64,000 nucleotides of DNA from Flavobacteriales bacterium (GCA_026196775.1 JAPHUD010000002.1:96721-160720); one strand, 5' to 3'. Counted from the first letter of the stretch, positions 44,584 to 53,406 are shown. Program-made: numbers and translations. Notes: generated by a model not told the origin, from the sequence alone.

Positions 44584-47166
44584 ATGAATAAACTACTGCT
44601 CATATTGCTATTGGCAATTTCTGCTAACATTTATGCTACTCACAACCGTGCAGGAGAAATTACCTATACCCATGTTTCAGGCTTAACTTATGAGATAACA
44701 GTAACTACTTACACCCGAGATCAAAGTCCTGCCGATAGACCAGAACTGCCTATAAATTGGGGGGATAATTCTCCTATAGATTCTATAGATAGAATTAGTA
44801 AAGTTTTTTTAGGAAATGACATCAATAAAAATGTTTATGTTGGTAGACATACTTACCCAGGTCCTAGCCCAACCCCTTATATTATTAGCGTTGAAGACCC
44901 TAACAGAAATGAAAACATTGTAAACATACCCAACTCGGTAAACATTGTTTTTTACTTAGAAACAAAGCTATATATCAACCCTTTTCAGGGAATAAATAAT
45001 TCACCAGTGCTTCTTAATCCACCAATTGACAATGCTTGTGTAAACCAAATTTATATACACAACCCCGGAGCAGTTGATCCTGATGGAGATAGTTTATATT
45101 ATTCTATTGACAGAAGTCGAGCCCAAGGTGGGGCTTTAATTCCAGGCTATACCCTACCCAACGCTTCAAATTTTTTGACCATAAATAGTGCGAACGGAGA
45201 TTTGATTTGGAACACCCCCACTATGGCTGGAGAATTCAATATTGCTATCTTAATAGAAGAATTTAGAAACGGACAACGAATTGGGGCTATTCTAAGAGAT
45301 ATGCAAATTACCGTTTACCCTAATTGCCCTCCACCACCCAATATTACTACTGTAACCGATACTTGCGTTATTGCTGGAGATTTTTTAGGGTTTAATGTTT
45401 TTGCAACAGGAAGTTCAGCAGTTACGCTTACCTCAACAGGAATTCCTTATAGTTTACCTAATGCTGCCAATTTCCAACAAGTTACAGCCCCTTCAACATC
45501 TACTACTGGTACTTTTACTTGGTCAACTAATTGTTCTAATATTAGAAAAACGCCTTATTATGTAAGTTTTAAAGCAACAGATTCTCATACAGCTAATTTA
45601 GTAGATTATCAAACCACTACCATTAGGGTTATTGGTCCGAAAATTCAAAACTTAACTACTACTGTTCAGCCCAACTCTATAAAATTAGATTGGAGTCCGA
45701 CTTGCTCCAATGCTATTGGCTATCATGTTTACAGAAGAAGAGGGAATTCCACTTGGAACCCAAGTATTTGCGAAACAGGAATTCCTCCAATTGCAGGATA
45801 TCAATACATTGGGCAAACTAATAATGTAAACGATACCACTTACACAGACAATAACCAAGGACAAGGTTTAATTCCCGGTGAAGACTATTGTTATAGGGTT
45901 TATGCTATTTATCCCGATGGAGCTAAAAGTATAGCATCTGATGAAGCTTGTGGTCAGTTAGAAAAAAATGTACCTATTATCACTCATGTAACTATAAACT
46001 CAACGGACATCAGTACAGGAGACATTTATGTAGAATGGTCGAAACCAACAGATCATAATACCACCATCTATCCCGGACCTTACCGATACTTAATTTACAG
46101 AGGAGTTCAAAACACAAGCAATATGGTTTTGATAGATTCTACCGCAACCATTAATGACACAACTTATACCGACATTAACCTCAACACCAAAGACTTTCAA
46201 TATTATTATCGTGTTGATATTTATAATTTAACTAATGGGACAAGAGAATTGATGGGACAATCTACTGTCGCTTCTTCTATTTATCTTACGTTAGTACCTT
46301 CAGACAATCAATTAACCTTAGTTTGGAATGAAAATGTACCTTGGACAAATACACAACATGTAATTTACAGACAAAATACTACTACCTTACTTTTTGATTC
46401 ATTGGACATTACTTCTAACGCTACTTATACAGATACCGGGTTATCCAACCTAACAACCTATTGCTATAAAGTAAAAAGTATTGGTGGATATTCCTCTCCC
46501 GATATCGTATTCCCTATCATTAACTACTCACAAGAAATTTGTGGGCAACCAATAGACAATGTTAAGCCTTGTCCGCCTGTATTAACTATTAATGCCGATT
46601 GTGATTTACAACAAAGCGAACTGAATTGGCAAAACTTTTTTAGCACTTGTGCCGATGATGTGCTGAGTTTTAATCTTTACAAAAAAGATTCTCTTGATGG
46701 CGATTATGTATTAATTGCCACTATTAATGACAATAATATTTCCAATTATTTGCATAGCAATTTATTTTCTATTGCCGGATGTTACGTAATTACAGGTATT
46801 GATTCTGTGGGCAACGAAAGTGCTTTTAGTGATTCCGTTTGTGTAGATAACTGTCCGAATTATGACTTACCTAACATATTTACTCCGGGTGGTGATGGCA
46901 TGAATGACTTTTTCCAAGCCTTTCCTTTTAAATATATTGGTTCCATAGATTTAGAAATTTTTAATCGTTGGGGACAAGTTATTTACAAAGCTACCGAACC
47001 CGATTTTAAATGGAACGGTACCCACAAAGACAATGGTGCCGATGTTCCTGATGGAACCTATTATTATTTATGCAAAGTAAATGAACTCACCCTTGAAGGA
47101 ACAAAACCGAGAATCATTAAAGGTTTTGTAACTTTGCTCCGAAATAAAGGCGTATCAAAACCATAG
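44584..47166 (+). CDS. Large secreted protein with fibronectin-like repeats and type B T9SS domain
   Basis: 860 residues from the ATG at 44584, which begins a signal peptide (cleavage near NIYATHNRAGEITY); an upstream in-frame ATG at 44542 adds 14 residues. HNRAGEITYTHVSGLTYEIT begins a domain common in Bacteroidota gliding-motility-type exoproteins. Several fibronectin type III-like units follow (about 360-480, 480-575, 575-670, 680-770). The C-terminal 85 residues are the CHU_C/type B sorting domain: NIFTPGGDGMNDFF, IFNRWGQVIY, WNGTHKDNGADVPDGTYYY. Likely an adhesin on the surface. Two bases ahead of ribE. Confidence 0.88.
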   Translation: MNKLLLILLLAISANIYATHNRAGEITYTHVSGLTYEITVTTYTRDQSPADRPELPINWGDNSPIDSIDRISKVFLGNDINKNVYVGRHTYPGPSPTPYIISVEDPNRNENIVNIPNSVNIVFYLETKLYINPFQGINNSPVLLNPPIDNACVNQIYIHNPGAVDPDGDSLYYSIDRSRAQGGALIPGYTLPNASNFLTINSANGDLIWNTPTMAGEFNIAILIEEFRNGQRIGAILRDMQITVYPNCPPPPNITTVTDTCVIAGDFLGFNVFATGSSAVTLTSTGIPYSLPNAANFQQVTAPSTSTTGTFTWSTNCSNIRKTPYYVSFKATDSHTANLVDYQTTTIRVIGPKIQNLTTTVQPNSIKLDWSPTCSNAIGYHVYRRRGNSTWNPSICETGIPPIAGYQYIGQTNNVNDTTYTDNNQGQGLIPGEDYCYRVYAIYPDGAKSIASDEACGQLEKNVPIITHVTINSTDISTGDIYVEWSKPTDHNTTIYPGPYRYLIYRGVQNTSNMVLIDSTATINDTTYTDINLNTKDFQYYYRVDIYNLTNGTRELMGQSTVASSIYLTLVPSDNQLTLVWNENVPWTNTQHVIYRQNTTTLLFDSLDITSNATYTDTGLSNLTTYCYKVKSIGGYSSPDIVFPIINYSQEICGQPIDNVKPCPPVLTINADCDLQQSELNWQNFFSTCADDVLSFNLYKKDSLDGDYVLIATINDNNISNYLHSNLFSIAGCYVITGIDSVGNESAFSDSVCVDNCPNYDLPNIFTPGGDGMNDFFQAFPFKYIGSIDLEIFNRWGQVIYKATEPDFKWNGTHKDNGADVPDGTYYYLCKVNELTLEGTKPRIIKGFVTLLRNKGVSKP

Positions 47167-47167
47167 T

Positions 47168-47755
47168 ATGTTTACAGGAATTATAGAAGATTTAGGGCAA
47201 ATTGTTAGTATTGAAAAAGAAGGCAACAACATCCATTTTTCGGTTAAAAGTGCATTAACAAAAGAACTTAAAATTGACCAAAGTGTTTCTCATAACGGTG
47301 TTTGCTTAACCGTTATTAATATTAATGATGATGTTTACACCGTTACCGCCATTAAAGAAACTTTAGCCAAAACCAACTTAGGAGATTTAACCATTGGCAG
47401 CTTAGTTAATTTAGAAAGAGCAATGTCAGCAAGCAGCAGGTTTGACGGACATATTGTTCAGGGGCATGTTGACCAAACAGGTGTTTGTAAATCTATTAAA
47501 GAAGAAAATGGCAGCTGGATGTTTACCATTACCCACGAAACAAAAGACCACATTACCGTAGAAAAAGGTTCTATTACCATAAATGGTGTGAGCTTAACTG
47601 TTGTAGATGCTCAACGCACGCAATTTTCTGTTTGTATTATTCCTTATACGTTTGAGCATACCACCTTTAAAACTCTAAAAGCTGGAAATACCGTAAACCT
47701 TGAGTTTGATATTATTGGCAAGTATGTAGAAAGGTTATTGGCTTACAGAAAGTAA
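47168..47755 (+). CDS. ribE: Riboflavin synthase, alpha chain
   Basis: 195 residues: MFTGIIEDLGQIVSIEKEG and the repeat SITINGVSLTVVDAQ, with SVSHNGVCLTV in the first half. Two lumazine-binding repeats. It dismutates two 6,7-dimethyl-8-ribityllumazine molecules to riboflavin. The start lies one base after the upstream stop. Confidence 0.96.
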   Translation: MFTGIIEDLGQIVSIEKEGNNIHFSVKSALTKELKIDQSVSHNGVCLTVININDDVYTVTAIKETLAKTNLGDLTIGSLVNLERAMSASSRFDGHIVQGHVDQTGVCKSIKEENGSWMFTITHETKDHITVEKGSITINGVSLTVVDAQRTQFSVCIIPYTFEHTTFKTLKAGNTVNLEFDIIGKYVERLLAYRK

Positions 47756-47763
47756 TTCATAGG

Positions 47764-47868
47764 TTTTACCACATAGACACTAAGACGTAAAGGCTTTTTT
47801 GTCCATTTAATCCTGCCATTTGCATTCTATTTTTATGGCACACGGATTTGGCTGATGTTCGCAGATGT
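47764..47868. other. Intergenic DNA with relics of dispersed CACAGAG/CACGGATT-type repeats
   Basis: ACCACATAGACACTAAGACG (47768-47787) and CACACGGATTTGGCTGATG followed by TTCGCAGATG (47839-47867) resemble decayed copies of short repeats that I recall recurring in non-coding DNA of many bacteria. The 228-base gap 47756-47983 otherwise contains only the padR regulatory region. Confidence 0.35.
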
Positions 47869-47966
47869 TAATTGCAATAAAGTTTAAAACCACATCATTA
47901 AAAAATTATTTTTATTGAAAATCAGTTATTTATATAAATAACATTAAAATTTATTACCTAAAACTT

Positions 47967-47994
47967 AAATACATAAGAAATTTATGTATTTTTG
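47967..47994 (+). promoter_or_regulatory. padR operator overlapping the promoter
   Basis: Perfect 10-bp inverted repeat AAATACATAA / TTATGTATTT (47967-47976, 47982-47991, 5-base spacer). The right arm overlaps a TATTTTTG -7 box (47987-47994). PadR regulators typically bind ATGTAT/ATACAT-type palindromes, so autorepression is expected. The predicted transcript starts near 48000, almost at the ATG. Confidence 0.65.
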
Positions 47995-47998
47995 TCCT

Positions 47999-48352
47999 AT
48001 GTATTCAAAAGAAATAATAAAAGGCACATTAAAACCCATTATCCTAAAATTGTTAGAACAAGAAGGAAGAATGTATGGGTATGAAATTACCAGTAAGGTA
48101 AAAGTATTAACGCAAGGTAAAATTCAAATTACTGAAGGAGCTTTATATCCGCTGCTACATAAATTAGAAGCAGAAGGAATAGTAATTACCGAACAGGAGA
48201 ATATTGGTAAAAGAATAAGAAAATATTATTTATTAACTCCCGAAGGTAAAAATTTAGCAACCGCAGCAATTGATGAGTTTTTAGATTTTATGATTACCAT
48301 TAAATCTATTTTAGATCCAACAGCTAATATTAGTTATGGCAACGCTAAGTGA
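47999..48352 (+). CDS. PadR-family transcriptional regulator
   Basis: 117 residues from the ATG at 47999 (an in-frame ATG at 47984 lies in the operator and is rejected). KGTLKPIILKLLEQEGRMYGYEI, ITEGALYPLLHKLEAEGIV and RKYYLLTPEGK are the PadR winged-helix blocks. It overlaps the next gene by 17 bases, the classical pairing of PadR with a HAAS-type membrane protein. Confidence 0.92.
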   Translation: MYSKEIIKGTLKPIILKLLEQEGRMYGYEITSKVKVLTQGKIQITEGALYPLLHKLEAEGIVITEQENIGKRIRKYYLLTPEGKNLATAAIDEFLDFMITIKSILDPTANISYGNAK

Positions 48353-49067
48353 ACAACAAATAGACAAAATTTTTGATTTGATTGTAGATAATGGCGTAAG
48401 CTATGAATCGCTTCAAGTTGATTTGTTAGACCATGTATGTTGCATGGTAGAACAAAAAATGGATGAAGGTAAATCTTTTGATGATTCATTAAAATTAGCC
48501 TTACAAGAATTTGGGTATAAACACTTTTCAGAAATACAAGAAGCAACTATCTATTTATTAACCCTAAAACAAAGAAAAATGAAAAAAACAACAGGAATTA
48601 TCGGAATCATTTCATCACTTTTAGTTATTGGTGGTGTGTTTTTTAAAATCATGCATTGGCCAGGAGCAGGAATACTATTGGTTATTGGTTTAGTGCTAGT
48701 AGGTGTAATAGTTTTCCCCTTAATGGCTACATTAGACATTAATAATGCTAGTGGAAAAATGAAAAAAGTAACGGCCTCAATAGGTTATTTGGCAGCAATT
48801 TTATTGAGCATAGCCACACTTTTTAAAATTATGCATTGGCCGGGAGCCACAATTACGTATTATTCAGGACTAATTTTATTGGTATTTGTGTTTATCCCTT
48901 TATTTACCATTAAAAACTATAAAACGGCCGAGAATAAAATAATGGCAATAGCCAAATCAACGCTTATTTTAGCAGGGGTGGTTATTTTTTGGGGATTAAT
49001 GCCTACAGGCAATGTTTCTCATCTTGAGAAAACACATAATTCTTACCACCAACGTGTAAGTAAATAA
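48336..49067 (+). CDS. HAAS-like membrane protein with duplicated KIMHWPGA repeat
   Basis: 243 residues. Residues about 5-75 are soluble and helical (DLLDHVCCMVEQKMDEGKSF, LALQEFG), like the HAAS/DUF1700 prefix of PadR-coupled membrane proteins. Then come two copies of a two-helix unit, exactly 60 residues apart: MKKTTG...FFKIMHWPGA (82-111) and MKKVTA...LFKIMHWPGA (142-171), plus a fifth helix near 206-222. KIMHWPGA recalls the N-terminal motif of GldL-like Bacteroidota proteins. Overlaps padR by 17 bases. Confidence 0.8.
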   Translation: MATLSEQQIDKIFDLIVDNGVSYESLQVDLLDHVCCMVEQKMDEGKSFDDSLKLALQEFGYKHFSEIQEATIYLLTLKQRKMKKTTGIIGIISSLLVIGGVFFKIMHWPGAGILLVIGLVLVGVIVFPLMATLDINNASGKMKKVTASIGYLAAILLSIATLFKIMHWPGATITYYSGLILLVFVFIPLFTIKNYKTAENKIMAIAKSTLILAGVVIFWGLMPTGNVSHLEKTHNSYHQRVSK

Positions 49068-49084
49068 TTTAAAATTTTTTATAG

Positions 49085-49127
49085 TTTTATTTTGAGAAAC
49101 GAACTGTTTTATACGGTTCGTTTTTTT
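49085..49127 (+). terminator. Terminator, copy 1 of a repeated module
   Basis: TTTTATTTTGAGAAACGAAC, hairpin AACGAAC / GTTCGTT (49098-49104 and 49116-49122), T run. Nearly identical to 50143-50188. It ends the padR operon 31 bases past its stop. Confidence 0.8.
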
Positions 49128-49193
49128 ATTTATATACAACAACTTGGCATATACATTTTAGTTAATTTTGCACCTATATTTTCTTACAATATA

Positions 49194-49565
49194 ATGCAAA
49201 AATTAGTTCAACATATACTGTTTACTTTACTCATAACAGTTTATTGTTTTTCGGTTAGTTGGTATGGACAAGGTGCGAATTACGAAAAAGTAAGTTATGA
49301 AATTACAGATGCTAATAAAGCTGATTTAAATATTGCTCATTTTAAAGTCGAATTTTATACTAATCCTACTTCTCAGAATTCCACTATAAACTTAAGCTCT
49401 TTAGCTTCTTTTTATAAAGAAGTCTTTTCGGAAGATGAATTTGCTGAGGCAACTAATAATCAACTACAAAACGATAGGTATTATAGTTATCTTAGGTTTT
49501 CTTATTCTTTTGTTACACTATTTAGTGTAGCCGATATCATCTTTCCTTTTCATTGTTTCTGGTAA
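49194..49565 (+). CDS. Unknown secreted or membrane protein
   Basis: 123 residues from the ATG at 49194, giving a signal-like N-terminus (MQKLVQHILFTLLITVYCFS); the long upstream extension would run through the terminator and a TAATTTTG box (49163-49170) and is rejected. The middle is polar (KVSYEITDANKADLNIAHFK). The C-terminus is hydrophobic and stops abruptly (FVTLFSVADIIFPFHCFW). No family recognised; it could be a truncated gene. Confidence 0.55.
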   Translation: MQKLVQHILFTLLITVYCFSVSWYGQGANYEKVSYEITDANKADLNIAHFKVEFYTNPTSQNSTINLSSLASFYKEVFSEDEFAEATNNQLQNDRYYSYLRFSYSFVTLFSVADIIFPFHCFW

Positions 49566-49578
49566 ACATCCATTTTTT

Positions 49579-49591
49579 GTTGCAATGCAAC
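49579..49591. repeat. Short palindrome GTTGCAATGCAAC
   Basis: Perfect 6-bp arms about one central base, 14 bases past the stop of the unknown gene; no U run follows. Confidence 0.4.
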
Positions 49592-49656
49592 TAATTTAAT
49601 TTCAGCATATTGATTTTTTTTCAATGTGCAATTATTCAATATTTAAATTTTAAAAA

Positions 49657-50130
49657 ATGGATTTAGGAGTCGCTTTAGTAGGAGCTTTAGTTATTGTTGC
49701 CTGCATATTGCCTTTTATTATAATGTATAAAACAAAAAAATACAAAGAAGAACAATTATTAGAAGAACTGAAAAACACAGCTAGTGAAAAAGGATTATTG
49801 CTTACCAACTACGAAGTTAGCGGAGATTTAGCTATAGGAATAGATGAAACTAGTAATGTTTTTTGTTTTTGTAAAAATGTTAGAGATAATAAGTCGCAAG
49901 AAATTATTCGTTTAAATGAGGTAAAAAAATGTGGTTTAATCAACCTCAAAAATTCAACTGGTAGTCAGTCTATTATTGATAAACTAGCCTTGTCTTTTGA
50001 ATTTAAAACTAAAACCAGCCCAAGTGTTTCTGTTGTGTTTTACGATTCAGAACAACAATTACAATTAAATAAAGAGCTGCAATTAATTGAAAAATGGTAT
50101 AGTATCATTAATCAAAAAATTAAAGCGTAA
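49657..50130 (+). CDS. Unknown single-pass membrane protein
   Basis: 157 residues: one N-terminal membrane helix (about 5-25, GVALVGALVIVACILPFIIM), a basic stop-transfer (KTKKYKEEQ), then a soluble alpha/beta domain with DETSNVFCFCKN and a C-terminal amphipathic helix. No motif assigns a function. It lies between the two terminator copies. Confidence 0.75.
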   Translation: MDLGVALVGALVIVACILPFIIMYKTKKYKEEQLLEELKNTASEKGLLLTNYEVSGDLAIGIDETSNVFCFCKNVRDNKSQEIIRLNEVKKCGLINLKNSTGSQSIIDKLALSFEFKTKTSPSVSVVFYDSEQQLQLNKELQLIEKWYSIINQKIKA

Positions 50131-50142
50131 TTAGTTAAGTAT

Positions 50143-50188
50143 TTTTATTTTGAGAAGCGGACTGTTTTATACGGTTCGCTTTTTTTTT
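50143..50188 (+). terminator. Terminator, copy 2 of a repeated module
   Basis: Same layout as 49085-49127. Stem AGCGGAC / GTTCGCT has a compensatory A-T to G-C change relative to copy 1. A TATTTTTG box (50188-50195) directly follows, probably the -7 element of the sigma-factor operon. Confidence 0.8.
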
Positions 50189-50250
50189 ATTTTTGCCTGT
50201 AACTTTTAGAGATGCTCGATCGTCCTACTTAAAAATAACAAAACCTTGCT

Positions 50251-50736
50251 TTGACAATAAGCCAATTTAATAAGTGTGTTGATGATTATTCTGATAATCT
50301 TTATCGCTTTGTGTTGAAAAACATTAAGGATGAGGAAAAGGCGAAAGATATTATTCAAGATACCTTTGAAAAATTTTGGCACAAAAAAGATGATGTTCAG
50401 CCGGGGAAAGAAAAATCGTACCTTTTTACTATTGCCTACCATGCTTTTATAGATCAGACCAGAAGAGACAAAAAAATGGGCAGTTTTAAGGAAGTTAAAG
50501 AAGAAGATTTTTTTGAAAATTCTCATTATAGCGATTTACAAGAAGTATTACATCAAGCTATTAATCAGCTACCAGAAGATCAAAAAGCAGTGATTATGCT
50601 TAGAGATTATGAAGGGTATGCGTATGATGAAATTGCTGAAATTACGGGGCTGTCAGAATCGCAAGTTAAAGTTTACATTTTTAGAGGAAGAAAGTTTTTA
50701 CAACAATATTTAGGAAGTATAGAACAAGTTTTATGA
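50251..50736 (+). CDS. ECF-type RNA polymerase sigma factor
   Basis: 161 residues with a TTG start at 50251; a stop lies in frame at 50236 and no ATG or GTG is available before the sigma2 domain. Region 2 is DNLYRFVLKNIKDEEKAKDI followed by IQDTFEKFW; region 4 is LPEDQKAVIMLRDYEGYAYD followed by EIAEITGLSESQVKVYIFRGR. No anchor. The stop overlaps the start of the next gene (ATGA), the coupling usual for sigma/anti-sigma pairs. Confidence 0.93.
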   Translation: MTISQFNKCVDDYSDNLYRFVLKNIKDEEKAKDIIQDTFEKFWHKKDDVQPGKEKSYLFTIAYHAFIDQTRRDKKMGSFKEVKEEDFFENSHYSDLQEVLHQAINQLPEDQKAVIMLRDYEGYAYDEIAEITGLSESQVKVYIFRGRKFLQQYLGSIEQVL

Positions 50737-51725
50737 GCAACATAAACAGACATAATTACGAAGCCTTTTTGCTCGATTATTTAGAGCAGAACTTATCGCC
50801 AAACATGGTAGCTGAGCTAATGGTGTTTTTGGAGCAACATCCCGATTTAAAGCAAGAGTTAGATGAACTACAAGCTTTTGAAGTACTTGAACCTAATTCC
50901 GTTCTATTTGATAATAAAGCAACTCTAAAAAAAGAGGCCTTAGATAATTTAATGATTGCCGAAATAGAAGGAATAAACACTTCTCAGGAAACAAAAACAT
51001 TAAAACATATCTTAAAAGCAGATAAAACTGCAAAAAATGATTTTAAGCTTTTTCAACAAACGAAATTAAAATCTAAAAAAGTCATTTTTAAAGACAAAGA
51101 AGCTTTGAAAAAAGAAGCTGTTATTATTCCACTAAGATGGTTTAAAAATGCTGCGGCTGCAGTTATTATTATGACTATTTTAATTCAAGGAATAGATGAT
51201 GGGTCAACTATTGATAACCAATTTCAAATGGCAACTTTTAATCCAGTGCCTATAACTAAAGAAGTGTTTACCATAAAAGAAACAACGCACAAACCAACTA
51301 CATCAACTACTCAACCTATTAAACTAAAATCGAAGAAAATTATTGAAGAAAACACAACTATTACACCTGATGAAAAACTAAATACCACTGAACAATTAGC
51401 CGTAAATCATATTACTGAAAAAGACAGTATTGTTATTTTACCAACGGTGCTAAAAAAAGAAGAAAAAGTATTAGCAAATAACACTAAAGAGCAAGCTCCA
51501 GTTTTAACCATTGGCGGATTTCTGAAAAAAGAAGCTACTAAAAAAATTCTTCAGGAGGAAACAACCAATACAAAACAGCCATTAGAAATAGTTGTTGCTG
51601 ATTTAGCTGCAAAAGTTGCCGGTAAAAAAGGTGGGATGAAAAAGAATAAAAATGACGAAGGAGAGGTTAAAGAATACGCCTTAAGTATAGGTAAATTCTC
51701 TATTTCAAAAAAAGTTAAAAATTAA
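50733..51725 (+). CDS. Putative anti-sigma factor, single-pass membrane protein
   Basis: 330 residues. The cytoplasmic N-terminal part (1-140) begins with a zinc-less anti-sigma-like helix set (NYEAFLLDYLEQNLSPNMVA, FLEQHPDLKQELDELQAFE). A membrane helix is at about 141-157 (AAAAVIIMTILIQGI), then a Thr/Lys-rich periplasmic region. Overlap with the sigma gene by four bases supports the role. Sequence similarity to known anti-sigma factors is not obvious beyond this layout. Confidence 0.8.
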   Translation: MSNINRHNYEAFLLDYLEQNLSPNMVAELMVFLEQHPDLKQELDELQAFEVLEPNSVLFDNKATLKKEALDNLMIAEIEGINTSQETKTLKHILKADKTAKNDFKLFQQTKLKSKKVIFKDKEALKKEAVIIPLRWFKNAAAAVIIMTILIQGIDDGSTIDNQFQMATFNPVPITKEVFTIKETTHKPTTSTTQPIKLKSKKIIEENTTITPDEKLNTTEQLAVNHITEKDSIVILPTVLKKEEKVLANNTKEQAPVLTIGGFLKKEATKKILQEETTNTKQPLEIVVADLAAKVAGKKGGMKKNKNDEGEVKEYALSIGKFSISKKVKN

Positions 51726-51843
51726 TTTTTCTGAGCTGTAACAAATGGATTAGCTCAAGCGTCACACTTTCAAAATGAATTAATTTTTTGAGATAGCTAT
51801 CAAAAAAACAATATCAAACAAAACAAGTTAAAAATATAAACAG

Positions 51844-53364
51844 ATGAACAAAAGAATTTTAATAGCAGTGCTTAGTATGTTGTTCGTAACAACCGTTTTT
51901 GCACAAACAACAGAAAGAACAGTAGAAAGTTTTGATAAAATCAACATCTCTTCTTCCTTAAGCGTAGTGTTAATTGAAGCTGAAAACGAAAAGATTGAAA
52001 TTATTGGGGTTCCTGAACAGTACTTGGAAAATCTTATCACCGAAACTAAAAATGGCACTCTAAACATTTATGTAAAAGCCAGAGTAAAAAGTGCCAGCGA
52101 TATGCAAGTAAAAGTATATTATACTACTTTAAATAACATTGAAGTGAGCGGTGCAGCAGGAGTGAAATCTCAAAATGATATTAATAGCGAAAATTTAGTC
52201 ATCAATTCTAGTGGAGCAACAGAATTAGACTTTTCTATTAATGCACAAGATGTTTCTTTAACTACCTCTGGAGCAAGTTCTGTAAATCTGAAAGGTGTAA
52301 CAAACAACTTTACTATTTCGCTTTCTGGGGCTGCGGAGCTAAAAGCACAAGATTTTGAAGCTAAAAAGGTAGCGTTAACTACTTCCGGAGCGGCAGCTGT
52401 AAAGGTTTTTGCTGTTCAAGAAATATCAGGAGTACTTTCTGGAGTTTCTGAAGTAAAAATTTATGGAAATCCTCCTATTAATAACCTTCAAAAATCAGGG
52501 TTGGCGGATATTAAAAATGGAAATAATGTTTCTATAACGCTTACAAATGATACTTTAGGAGAAATCAACACCAAAAGTAAAAACGATACTACCAGAATTA
52601 AATGGGGTGGAACAATGGTATTAATTATTGATGATTCGGTTTCCATTAATAGACCTGTTAAAAAAAGACGTAACCATTGGGCTGGAATAGATTTAGGAAT
52701 AAACGGTTTTGTAAATGCCAACAATAGCTTAAACCTAAATAATCCTGCCGGATTAGATACGAGCAATCCATCAAAAGTTACTCAATTTATGGAGTTGGAT
52801 TATGCTAAATCTTGGACAGTAAGTATTAATTTCTACGAGCAGTTTATCAAACTATATAAACATCATGTTGGCTTAGTTACAGGATTAGGAATAGAGTATA
52901 ATAATTACGAGCTCAAACACAATGTTCAGTTAATTTCCAAAGGAGGAAGTTTTGTACATGATAATGTAACTGCCTACAACGAAAACTATACTTGGGGAGT
53001 AATTGACACCAACATTAATTATTCTAAGAATAGGTTTAAAACCTTTTATATTAACGCTCCTTTATTACTTGAATTTAATACAGGTCAACATAAAAATAAA
53101 TCTTTTCATTTTGCTGCGGGAGCCATTGTAGGTTATAAGTTTACTACTAAAATGAAGTATAAATACAAAGATGACGGAGATACTCAAAAATATAAGGACA
53201 ATCAGAACTTTAACACCAATCCATTTAGAGTGAGTTTAACAGCTAGAGTTGGATATGGAAGAATAAATTTATTTGCAACGTATGGGTTAACACCATTATT
53301 TGAAAAAAACAGAGGCCCTGAATTGCATGCTTTCAGTGTAGGTATGACTTTGTTAGGATTTTAA
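51844..53364 (+). CDS. GIN-domain (DUF2807) protein fused to an outer-membrane beta-barrel
   Basis: 506 residues, signal peptide to VFAQ. Residues about 30-235 form the right-handed beta helix of the GIN/DUF2807 domain, with regular SGA repeats (EVSGAAGVKSQND, SSGATELDF, TTSGASSVNL, LSGAAELKA, TSGAAAVKV). The rest (about 270-506) is a PorT-like barrel (HWAGIDLGINGFVNANNS, end SVGMTLLGF). It follows the sigma/anti-sigma pair by 118 bases and may be its target. Exact role unknown. Confidence 0.83.
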   Translation: MNKRILIAVLSMLFVTTVFAQTTERTVESFDKINISSSLSVVLIEAENEKIEIIGVPEQYLENLITETKNGTLNIYVKARVKSASDMQVKVYYTTLNNIEVSGAAGVKSQNDINSENLVINSSGATELDFSINAQDVSLTTSGASSVNLKGVTNNFTISLSGAAELKAQDFEAKKVALTTSGAAAVKVFAVQEISGVLSGVSEVKIYGNPPINNLQKSGLADIKNGNNVSITLTNDTLGEINTKSKNDTTRIKWGGTMVLIIDDSVSINRPVKKRRNHWAGIDLGINGFVNANNSLNLNNPAGLDTSNPSKVTQFMELDYAKSWTVSINFYEQFIKLYKHHVGLVTGLGIEYNNYELKHNVQLISKGGSFVHDNVTAYNENYTWGVIDTNINYSKNRFKTFYINAPLLLEFNTGQHKNKSFHFAAGAIVGYKFTTKMKYKYKDDGDTQKYKDNQNFNTNPFRVSLTARVGYGRINLFATYGLTPLFEKNRGPELHAFSVGMTLLGF

Positions 53365-53406
53365 CTTGAACAATAAAAACAAACAAAAATAATTTTTATA
53401 AATATT

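Noticed and set aside
49092..49193. N-terminal extension of the 123-residue protein
   Set aside because: It begins inside the terminator hairpin and crosses a -7 box; the ATG at 49194 starts a signal peptide.
50206..50526. 106-codon minus-strand ORF over the sigma factor
   Set aside because: Lys/Phe/Ile-rich shadow of the sigma gene and its terminator; no conserved pattern.
51792..51801. GATAGCTATC palindrome before the GIN-barrel gene
   Set aside because: A single 10-base palindrome in AT-rich DNA with no promoter overlap; too weak to list as an operator.
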